Below are positions 22,913-31,632 of a stretch of DNA of 64,000 nt, piece after piece. How positions within the stretch are numbered: position 1 is the stretch's first letter; each line of letters begins with the position of its first letter. Under the pieces are notes generated by a model. That model did no database searches. It was not told where the DNA came from and saw nothing but the letters and a program-made list of their open reading frames with translations. The stretch lies in the NCBI GenBank assembly GCA_014529385.2, contig CM043950.1:82158843-82222842 (forward strand), given 5' to 3'. The stretch comes from Adiantum capillus-veneris (Eukaryota > Streptophyta > Polypodiopsida > Polypodiales > Pteridaceae). Made by a program: the position numbers and the translations under genes.

Positions 22913-24478
22913 ATGGCATCCTCCTCCACCCCTCCCGAAGCCACGGCGTTACAACGCTTCCAAGAGTTTTTACAAACAACCGAGTGGCAAGATCGTGACG
23001 ATCTTCACAATTTCTTCACCCAATTCCTTGATGTGAATGCAACTATTCACCTAAACAGCCAATCTTTTCAGCCTATCTTAGAATTTTTTGAATTTTACAT
23101 CGACAAGTATGCTGTACCAATTGTTGGACAAGGGGAATTGTGGATTCCATGCGATTTGCTTCGCTACATACATAAAGGCGATCGGCCTTTCACCCAGCAA
23201 CTTCAACGATTTTGTGTAATTGCGGGTGAGGCAGGTCAGTACATTGAAGATTCACGTTTGAAAAAGAAGAAGGTCGGCACCCAGTTTCTAAGTCGCCTGG
23301 CGACTTTTGTGTTTCTTCTTGCGGAGGAGCCTGAAAGATCTGAGGTGAGTTTGCCTCATTTGCGCCTTGGGGGTGTCGTAAAGGACACAAAGGAGCCCAT
23401 TACAGCGCCCTGGGATGCAAGCAAAGAGGGAAATATTCTTGCCCTAACCTACCCAGGAGGTGTCATGGATGCCGCCAAATCCATGGGTGATGAGGGTGCA
23501 GAAGCATCCTTTAAGCCCACTGCAAATGCGTCAGAGGAGACATTAACTCCGGAGGTTTTTTTTTAACACCTCTACCCAATTGTGATAGATGGGGAGGAAT
23601 ATTTGTTTTTACATGATCTTGAAAATACTTTTGACATCCGCATGGATGAGTGTCTGTCCATCCTCTGTGCCACTGTAGAGTCCTCTACCATTGACCCCTC
23701 TTCCGATCCTTTGGATCAAAGCCTCCTTCCCCTTGGAGAGAGTGTGGTAGATACAGTGGAGTTGGCAATGGTGGCGGTGACAGATGCACCGCACTCATCT
23801 CTGTCGGAGGATGAGTTTGTAGCTACACGAGCATTGCTTGAAGCCCAACACACTCCTATGCCTGTTCATATAGATGAACTTGAGAGTGTCGCTATGGCTC
23901 CCAATTCATCTATTTCTCTTGACAACAAAGGCATAAACGATGAAGACGACAAAAAACAAGAGGTATTAATTGATTTTTGTATTGTGATTACGTTAATTTT
24001 CATTGTTGCATTCTGAAATATTATTTACCTATTGATTTCTTTGTAGAATGTTGTGGAGCTGGATGAGCATGCAGGTCGGGGAGGAGATGGTAGGCGCCAA
24101 GCTATTGGATGCCAGTCGTCTCTTGCGCATTACCTTGCCAAGCTCCCCCAGGACGGCTTTGCGATAATCCACAAGGAGTACACTCCTTGTGGTCAATTTT
24201 GGGTGTCAATGATGAAAGCAATGAGCCGCATCCTATGCCTGTCAACCATATCTCAAGTCTCCCAAGTTATATATCTTGTAAATAAATCTCTGGCCAGTGC
24301 TGCATTTGCGACACACATTCGTGGTCGTGTGCTTTGTAATGTGGCCTTAAGCCAAGCTGTAGGTTTAAGCAATGCGGAACAAATTGCTTGGGATGTGCTG
24401 CACAAACAGCTTCCTTGCGCCCAAGAGCACCGAGAAAACATTGCTCGCCATATCTTAGATGGCTCAAATAGTCAATAG
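22913..24478 (+). pseudogene. Gene B of the TIR element, unknown function, two exons
   Basis: ATG at 22913 (MASSSTPPEATALQRFQEFL). Exon 1 is 22913-23962; an 84-bp intron (donor gtatta, acceptor tttgtag) follows; exon 2 is 24047-24478. Joined in phase this gives 493 codons. An in-frame TAA at 23564-23566 sits right after a run of eight T, and the same frame continues (HLYPIVIDGEEYLFLHDL). The N-terminal 200 residues look globular and helical with KKKK near residue 123. The middle (about 205-350) is acidic and low-complexity. The C-terminal 140 residues are helical (LAHYLAKLPQDGF, MMKAMSRIL, GLSNAEQIAWDVL). No known family is recognised. It converges on the minus-strand block across the palindrome. 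Confidence 0.7.
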
Positions 24479-24714
24479 ATGCATAAATCTTGTAATTAAC
24501 TCCTTCAAATATGTAATGAGATATATCACATCTTTGTACTTTGTTATTTCAAAATTCGAATGGAAATTGATTTTAACTGGTACTTTTCAACTTCTATATT
24601 GAGTTTATTGTACGATAGATAGTATATGATTGGTTCTATCTTGTGATACACTTGTGTAATTCTCTGAATCAAAATATAGAGTTTTTTCAGTCCAATCTCC
24701 ATCAATAAAAACAT

Positions 24715-24903
24715 AATAACATTGTATTCTTATAATTTTGGTATAAATAAGCTTTAATTAGGCTGTCTAGAGGCCTACCGCAGAGGCACGGGAGAAGTCA
24801 GAAGTAACATTTACTTCTGACTTCTCGCGCGCCTCTTCGGCAGGCCTCTAGACAGCCTAATTAAAGCTTATTTATACCAAAATTATAAGAATACAATGTT
24901 ATT
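24715..24903. repeat. 189-bp near-perfect palindrome between the convergent genes
   Basis: Arms 24715-24807 and 24811-24903 are 93 bp each, with a 3-bp loop (cat) and four mismatches, all within the GC-rich inner third. The outer part is A/T-rich (aataacattgtattcttat...), the inner part GC-rich (ctgtctagaggcct...gcgcgcctcttcgg). No TSD is evident at its ends. It lies 237 bp after gene B's stop and 204 bp after the H3-like stop, so it could act as a shared 3' hairpin/terminator or be a MITE insertion. Confidence 0.95.
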
Positions 24904-24950
24904 TTGGTTATTCAATCAACCAAACTTGGTTGACAGTTCTTTTATCCACA

Positions 24951-24976
24951 TCTCTCTCTCTCTCTCTCTCTCTCTT
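24951..24976. repeat. CT microsatellite
   Basis: About 12 units next to the palindrome. Confidence 0.95.
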
Positions 24977-25106
24977 TTCCTCTCTCTACTTAGCTTTACT
25001 TATCACTTAAAACAAATGTACACGACTCGTTATATTTGAAAAAGCCACTACTTGTTATATTTCAAAAAGATATCTCTACATTGGCAAAATTGCCTAAAAG
25101 TCAAAT

Positions 25107-25739
25107 TCAATCTCTTTGTCCTCTGATTCGAAGCGCAAGAGCAAAATCTTTGGGCATTATTGTCACCCGTTTTGCATGAATAGCACACAAGTTAGTGTCT
25201 TCAAAAATAGAAATTAGATGATATTCTTCCGCTTCTTGCAGAGCTTCTACGGCGATACCTTGAACTCGAAACGCCATTCAATAACTTTGCATGATCTCTT
25301 TTACCAAACCTGCGAATGGTGCCTTGCGTATGAGAAGGTCTGAAGTTTTTTGATAGTGACGAATCTCTTGCAACGTCTTTGGAATGCGTCACTTCACAGC
25401 AGGAGCCCGTTGTTGAGGTATGGTAGGATCTGGGACATGGGCCTTGCGAGGGCGAACCTTGAAAAACTTTTTCTTTTTACGAGAGGGCTTGCGAGGGGGA
25501 GCTTGCGCATCTTCAAGGCCACCATGTGCCCCGACTGGCTCTTCAACTCCACCCTGCGCTCCAACTGGCTCCTCTGCTACATCCTCAAAATCCTCTTCAT
25601 TTAGTGACCCATGATCACCTCTAGGCTGATCTGATGACAAAGCGCCGAAGCCACGTGGCAATGTCTTCGCAGCCGGAACTCGATGATTGCTTGGGATCTC
25701 CTGTCCGCTCCATGGTGGGCTTTGTGCTTCGTTGTCCAT
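25107..25739 (-). pseudogene. Histone H3-like protein with an unusual long tail, carried by the TIR element
   Basis: Read on minus from ATG 25739, or fused to the transposase frame upstream. The first 116 codons are a tail: acidic and Gly/Glu-rich (residues about 40-85), then strongly basic (RKPSRKKKKFFKVRPRK). The last 93 codons are a histone H3 fold: [20 protein letters not shown] (alpha-N), LVKEI (alpha-1), [20 protein letters not shown] (alpha-2), then [19 protein letters not shown], identical to canonical H3, and [12 protein letters not shown]. Loop 1 has the canonical H3 length, not the longer CENH3 form. The tail lacks the ARTKQTARKS modification region. In-frame TGA codons at 25391-25389 and 25280-25278 sit where Arg (CGA) would be plausible. 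H3 would normally pair with H4 in nucleosomes; its role here is unknown. Confidence 0.9.
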
Positions 25740-25762
25740 TTTGGTTTCTGTGTCTGATGTCA

Positions 25763-28198
25763 CTACCCGTTTCTTCTTGCGTGAAGGTTGTCCATCTTGT
25801 TGCTCTTCACGTGGCAAGCTTGCACAAATGCTTTAGTGAAATTCGAAATGTGATCTTTGAAAAAATTTTGTTGCTTGCTCGTGGTTTGGGGTTTCCACAT
25901 GATTTGAAGCACTAACTCCAAGTGGTGCCACACTTGCCTACGTAGATTTACAAGCACGGGATTTGAATCTTGATCGATCGTACACTTGCAAAGCGCTTTC
26001 CATAGCTCCCATGGAGCATCCTCTTCACCCCTCTCCTTTCGCATCTCTGGTTTCTTGAAAAACCTACGTTCTTTCACACCATTCATAGATACTTTTTGTG
26101 GCACTTCATGCATATTATCCACCTCACCGATGATAGAAACATTGCCACCATGACATCCAATCGAATTTAGAATTGTTTCAACTATTCCAATGGATTCCAC
26201 GGATCTGGAAAGTGGTTTCATTGTGAAAGCGTACTCTATGTGAAGCTTTAACAAGAGATCAAATATACGCATAAAGGCATGCAAAGTGCAAAAGTGTACA
26301 TTTTTAAGTGGAAAATTGATAATGGGATGCCATGTTTTATCTTTTGTCGACCGATTGGGAACCTCCATGATAGGACACTTCAACACCGAGAACACCCAAT
26401 CCCTTGCATCATCATTCATTGACCCTGTTGCCTGACTTCCCTTGACATTTTTCTTTGAAGACGTGGAGCCACGAGTACTCTCCTTGTATCCTCGTACACA
26501 ATATGGACAAGGAAGAAGTGATGAAGCACCTTGTTTACACCCAAGTATACATTTGATTGTTTTTAGATCACCTCCTAAGTGCCACTCAACATCAAATGTA
26601 CCTACTCCATCTACTTCTAGCTTTTCTCCCTCTAGTTGTGCCTTAGTAACCTCTATGATCCACGGGATCATAGAGAAGACCCATGCCAACACCTCATGAG
26701 TCCCCTTCGGAACTTCAAAAGCTCCTAACCACCATATTTCTTTTTTCGGTTGTACACTAAATGATGGTTTCTGAGAATGATCACCGATAGCATCGACTTT
26801 TGCAAAAAACATTGCCTCATTCATGAGTGTCACACTCATACGTTCCAATCTCCGTCCTTTGACAATTTGACATTCATCTAGCTTAAGAATAAATATGAGC
26901 TTCTCTCCAAGTTCTGAAACAACACAAGAATTGAATTGTTATACTAAATGATATTCAATACAAATAAAAAACGACATTACAATTTGTATTACCTTTGTGG
27001 AGACAAAGCATAAAATTTAACCATAGCTCGTTGTAGTCGTTTCAAGTCAACAAAAATATTATTGAATTGATGATAAATAAAAGAATTTGTCCCATTAGGA
27101 ATAGTATTGCCTCCCTTTATATTACCATGTGACTTGGCACTCATGGAAGAGTACACCATGGATCCTTCAATGTGTTCGTATTCGCCAAGGGATTCCCGAA
27201 CGAGATCATTGTTTGCTTTTTTTGCAAGTCGGACCCTATGTGGAATAGGAAATAAATTCTCGGTGATGCCTTGCTCTCGTAATGCATCTTTCATCAATCC
27301 ATGAAGTGCATGGTATGCATTTGTGATGATCCCAACCTCATCACAAGCTCTCTGGACATCATCCTCAGACACAAGGTTAGAGATCTTTTTTAGGATCTCC
27401 TTTGTGATGGTATCTTTCATGTGTTTGGCCTTTTCACAACCTATGATGTAAAGTATATCCTCCTTTGAGATGTATCCTAGGAGAAGATAGCAACGGTCCT
27501 GTTGTCTAAAACTGCCACACACATCTTGTATATATGTCTTATTTCAAAAGGTGAACTGAGTTACAAATTGATGAAAATTATTTGAGAGTTATAAACACTG
27601 TGAATTTTAAAAAATACCTGGTTTCCGTGATCCGCTTCTTACGTGCCCCTCCATTAGATGCTAAGTTTTCAATGGAAGAGAACTCCCTCTTACGCACACG
27701 CATGCCAAATGGAGTGGCTTTTAGGTGCATCATTGCAATCTGTAGCTTAGTTACCTCTGTTTCTGTAGCTTTCATCTCCTCTTTAAGATCTTTGAGTTGT
27801 TTCTCTGTGGAAATTAGTTGTTGTTGGATATTTGTGGAATGATTGTGTAACACTTGACATTGTTGTCGGAAATATGCCGACGCACCTGCGTGATTGGAGT
27901 CCAATCTCTTACAATACCCAAGAAGACCACGTTCTCCTTCTCCCACATATTTGATTAAGCTTGGGAGTGTACGGAATGTCAGATGACAGCCCACGAGCGG
28001 ATCTTTTGGATACAACCCTCCATCAAGCCACAAGTCAACATTGGTTTCTCCTCGAAACCGTCGTACGGATGCCGGTTGAGATGCTTTCTCGTCATTTTTT
28101 TTTGTGGGAGCAAATTCGATCGGTAGACGCAGACTGACATTAGTTGACCTAGCAGATGACGGCGCAGGTGATTCATTGGTTATGTCGCGAAGAGACAT
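25763..28198 (-). pseudogene. Transposase-like protein with RAG1/Transib-like D-D-CxxC core, three exons
   Basis: ATG at 28198. Exon 1 is 28198-27618, with coiled coil at residues about 115-160. Intron 1 (106 bp) is followed by exon 2, 27511-26993. Intron 2 (79 bp, gtaata...tttcag) leads to exon 3, 26913-25763, where the phase is off by one base, so a frameshift lies at or near this junction. Exon 3 has FILKLDECQIVKGRR (candidate first catalytic Asp, 26878), then HLGGDLKTIKCILG (second Asp, 26569) 103 residues on, then CPYC (26509-26498) 20 residues later. RAG1 has D600, D708 and C727-x2-C730, nearly the same spacing. The expected C-terminal His/His/Glu part is not found: the frame ends in TKAFVQACHVK... 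at 25763, just where the H3-like tail frame begins. Identity with RAG1 itself is low; this is inference from spacing and local pattern. Confidence 0.65.
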
Positions 28199-28290
28199 GG
28201 TGAAAAGTTATGATGGGAAAAAAAATTGATAATATATACTTTTTGCGATAAACAAACAATTTTTGGGATAAAAAGACTTAAAAATATATT

Positions 28291-28302
28291 TTTATATATA
28301 TA
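28291..28302 (-). promoter_or_regulatory. Candidate TATA box for the transposase-like gene
   Basis: tatatatataaa on minus, about 95 bp before the ATG at 28198, a spacing like that of gene B. The surroundings are very A/T-rich, so chance is possible. Confidence 0.4.
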
Positions 28303-28488
28303 GGTTCAATTTTTGAGCTCAAAGGAGGAAAATTTTTAAATTTTAAAAATTTCAATTTTTAGGCTTTATTAGATGGACGTTTTGATGATGTGGCATTGTC
28401 TATTTATTCTTGGAGTTAATGTAGAGAGGGACCCAAGGAATTTTAGATTTGGAGCTTATAAAAGCTAGATTCTTCTAAAAAAATATTG

Positions 28489-28514
28489 TTATATATATAT
28501 ATATATATATATAG
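28489..28514. repeat. TA microsatellite
   Basis: About 12 TA units in the right subterminal region of the TIR element. Confidence 0.95.
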
Positions 28515-28878
28515 GAACCTTTTGAAAGCTTAAAAGATCCATTTTGAAGATTTTATAAAAAAATCATTTTTTGGGGGTAAATTGATGCACGAACTGAAAA
28601 GTGACTTTTGTCATAACTACTTACTCTCTTTGTTTGGTGATAGGTAGAGAGACAATGGTTCTTCTCTCTACCTTTACTCCTCTCTCTCTTTTTACTCCCC
28701 TCTCTCTCCTACTTTATCCCCCCTATTCCTCCTACTTTACTACCCTCATTCCCTACTTTCCCCCCCTCCCCTAGCTAGAGAGAAGTTAGAGAGAGAGCTA
28801 CAAAAGTAGCCCTATTTATTGTCTTTTTTCCCTCCATCCCCTACAAAATTAGCTTTAATCCCTTAAAATTAGGGATCC

Positions 28879-28915
28879 TTACATGGCCCCAAGGGGGTCC
28901 AGTTTTTTCCTAATG
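28879..28915 (-). repeat. Right terminal inverted repeat
   Basis: Ends ...ttttttcctaatg. Its reverse complement begins cattaggaaaaa as at 20565. Directly followed by the rest of the copia LTR. Confidence 0.9.
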
Positions 28916-29073
28916 AGAGAGTGTATTTCTTAGTGTGCAATGGAAAGATAGGTAGCCCTAGAGTGATGGGCGTATATACAATGCACAGGGGAAAAAACCT
29001 CCTAAAGAGGGAAAAAATGCCCCGGCGGTCCTAGTGTGTTCACACACATCACTACCACATGTATATGGTAACA
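28916..29073 (-). repeat. copia 3' LTR, inner piece (158 bp)
   Basis: Matches 33749-33906 with four substitutions (agagagtgtattt ... tatatggtaaca). Together with 20495-20564 it totals 228 bp against 227 bp for the intact LTR, so the insertion duplicated at most one base. Confidence 0.95.
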
Positions 29074-29083
29074 AATCCCCCCC
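29074..29083 (-). promoter_or_regulatory. Polypurine tract of the copia element
   Basis: Plus strand aaatccccccc (minus: gggggggattt) directly inside the 3' LTR. Confidence 0.8.
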
Positions 29084-29089
29084 TGGAGT

Positions 29090-30564
29090 GATGCAGTGAA
29101 CGAGAGCTGGCACATGATTAGAGGGAAGTGTCATGCCCTGAGGACAGGATCAGTCCACAAAGGGGAGTAAGCCCAAAGCTTTGCGGAAAGCTTCAAGCTT
29201 CTCACAAGGTGAAAATATCTGCAAGGTTGTCCTATGTTGGCACATAAGCCAAGCTGATCTGAGAGCCTCTCCCTGACATAGTGGTAATGCACCTCAATGT
29301 GCTTTGTGCGAGCATGAAAAATTGGGCTCCTCGCAACTGCCAATGCGCTCTGACTGTCACTGTAGATAGTGTTGACAGTGTCCTGTCCAACACCCAAATC
29401 AGCCATAAGGCGTCTGAGCCATACACACTCAACCGTAGCTGTGAAGACTGCCTTGTACTCAACTTCACAACTCGAAGTGGCCACAGTAGGTTGCTTCTTG
29501 CTCAACCATAATATACATGAAATGCCAAGCATGAAACAAAAACCACTATGGACACTCGCGTGTCAAAACAGCCAGCCCAATCTGAGTCCGAAAAAGCATG
29601 TAAGTCTGGCGGCAATGATCCCCCCTTGAGATAAAACAAGCCAAGATGTAAAGTGCCACTAAGGTAGCGGAAAATCCTTTTGACAGCCTGCCAATGCTTA
29701 GACCCTGGGCTATGCATAAATCTGTTGACCTGTGAGACAGCAAACTGAATATCTGGCCTCGTGTTGCATACATAAATGAGGCAACCAACAACAGTTTGGT
29801 AAAGAGTGACATCTGCAGGGTCTTTAGCATCATGTAGACTCAACTTCAAACCAGTTTCCATGGGAGTGGCAATAGGATTGCAATCCTCAAGTCCAAACTT
29901 ACATAGCAATGTCTCTATGTAACTTTTCTGACACAAGGCAATACCACCATCACACTGCTTAAACTGTATACCCAAGTAATGATGAAACAGCCCCATTTGG
30001 TCCAATGATCAGCAGATCATCAACATAAAGAACCACAATGAGAAGTACATCACCCTCACACTTTACATACAATGTGCTTTCTGTTGGACTGTTACGAAAG
30101 CCTTGTTTGACCAAATGAGTGTCAACTTTCTCATACCAAGCACGAGGAGATTGCTTCAACCCATACAAAGCCTTGTTACATTTTCACACTTTGTCCTCTT
30201 GTCCTTTTATGACAAAACCGCGAGGCTGCGTTACATAAACTTCCTCAAATATGTCACCATTCAAAAAAGCAGTAACAATGTCTGATTGATGTACATCCCA
30301 ACCAAAATGATTTGCCAATGCACATAGAAAATGCACAGTAATACAAAAAGTGGGAGCAAAAGTCTCTTCATAATTTATGCCTTTTTGTTGTGCATAACCC
30401 TTTGCAACAAGTCGAGCCTTATGGCGATCAATCTCACCATCCGGCTTGTGTTTCAACTTGTAAACCCACTTCGTACCAATGTCTTTTTTGCCAGGAGGCA
30501 AATCACATAAAGTCCATGTGTCATTTTCTATAAGTGCATCATATTCTAATTGCATGGCAGCCAT
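29090..30564 (-). pseudogene. copia reverse transcriptase and RNase H
   Basis: Minus frames in order: 30564-30184 has NDTWTLCDLPPGKKDIGTKW and KARLVAKGYAQQKGINYEETFAP (RT fingers) and HQSDIVTAFLNGD; a stop at 30184; 30168-29959 has MYGLKQSPRAWYEK and LYVDDLLI (catalytic YVDD); a frameshift at about 29970; 30005-29502 has the connection region (CNTRPDIQFAVSQVNRF, SDSDWAGC); 29532-29131 has RNase H (VATSSCEVEYKAV, SDSQSALAVA). The tail to 29131 shifts frame once more. The motifs are those of Ty1/copia, which place RT after integrase, as seen here. Confidence 0.9.
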
Positions 30565-30579
30565 CCAATTTTCTGAATT

Positions 30580-31632
30580 CTATGCTTCATCAAAAGACAG
30601 AGGCTCCTCAACATCATGTAAGCTAGACACCGCCAAAGCATAACAATCTGATGCATAAGATTCATGGAGAGAGCCTGAACGAGTATGACTAGTCAAAGGT
30701 GCATCCAATTTACTGTCATGCAAAGTGTGCACCAGCCATTTTGGTATACCTCTAGCCTGCTCATTTTCAGCCCTTTCCTCATCAAGTACATCATGTACAT
30801 CTGCATCAGTAATAGGCTGATCTATAACATTTTCAGAAACCCCCATAGGCTGTACATTTGCCTCATTGGAACTTACATTCGTATTTCCACCACTAAAAAG
30901 AGGCAACAAAGTGTCATAAATGTCATGTGAGCTTACACTACTGTCTCTAGTACATGACAGCAAGGGCTGAACAGAATCTTCCACAAACACTACATCCCGA
31001 GAAACCAGAATGCGTTTTGTTTGCGGATGATACAACATGTAACCTTTGCTTTCAGCACTATAACCAACTAAAATACATTTGATAGCCTTATCATCCAATT
31101 TTCTGCGCTACACTTGTGGCACCAAAGCATATGCCAAACAGCCAAAAACACGCATGTGCTCAATAGAAGGCTTTCTATCATGCCATGCTTCATATGGAGT
31201 AATAGACTGCAAAGCTTTCATAGGACACCTGTTAAGTACATAAGTGGCACACATGACGGCCTCAAGCCAAAAAGAATGCAGTAACGCTTGACTTTTGACC
31301 ATACATCGTGCCATTTGCATCAGTGGCCTGTTTTTCCTCTCAGCAACACCATTTTGCTGAGGCGTATAAGGCACTGTACATTGGTGTTTTATCCCACAAC
31401 TAGCCAGAAATGCATTAAATTCATGAGACATATACTCCCCCCCTCGATCGGAACGGAGGGAGCCCATAGTACATTTCGAGACATTATCAGCCATAGCCAG
31501 AAATTGTTTGAAGCACATAAAAACTTCGGACTTCGCTTTAAGCGGAAATACCCATGCATTCCTGGAGTAATCATCAATGAAAGTCACGAAGTACAGGTAA
31601 TTGCCCAAGGACGGAGTTTGCATGGCCCACAA
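30580..31632 (-). pseudogene. copia integrase
   Basis: Frame 31632-31108 carries the core: TFIDDYSRNAWVFPLK (first Asp), SLRSDRGGEYMS (second Asp), YTPQQNGVAERKNR (Glu). After a TAG at 31108-31110 the same protein continues at 31098-30580 with RRKLDDKAIKCILVGYS, the C-terminal domain typical of copia integrases. It is also separated by a frameshift (31584-31632) from the zinc-binding part upstream. D,D,E residues are intact. Confidence 0.9.

Larger units (their letters stand above)
20565..28915. mobile_element. 8.35-kb TIR DNA element carrying a histone H3-like gene (unassigned superfamily)
   Basis: Its ends are defined by the interrupted copia LTR. The termini are inverted repeats of about 37 bp, starting cattaggaaaaa on both ends (12 bp perfect, then about two-thirds identity through ggaccccc/ggactctc and gggccat). 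It contains plus-strand genes A (21275-22552) and B (22913-24478), a central palindrome (24715-24903), and minus-strand genes for an H3-like histone (25739-25107) and a transposase-like protein (28198-25763). Five introns of 79-106 bp are inferred. Subterminal regions are G/A-rich on the left (20720-20775) and C/T-rich on the right (28660-28800), i.e. mirror-complementary. Tips are not CACTA, and no clear TSD is present. I cannot place it in a named superfamily. Confidence 0.88.

Noticed and set aside
24047-24478. An H2B-like histone fold at the C-terminus of gene B
   Set aside because: AVGLSNAEQIAWDVL faintly recalls the H2B alpha-C region, but the spacing to KAMS is 7 residues off and the identities are few. 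Not supportable without structure prediction.
25107-25388. CENH3 (centromeric H3) as the source of the histone fold
   Set aside because: Loop 1 has the canonical length and the [19 protein letters not shown] stretch is that of ordinary H3; CENH3 differs in both.
20565-28915. CACTA or Helitron identity for the 8.35-kb element
   Set aside because: The tips are cattagg, not cacta; there is no 3-bp TSD and no tnp2-like protein. Inverted ends and the lack of a Rep/helicase frame or 3' hairpin-CTRR end speak against Helitron.
28850-29073. The short left copia LTR as a simple truncation by decay
   Set aside because: The missing 70 bp are found intact at 20495-20564 with the matching TSD, so it is an insertion, not a loss.
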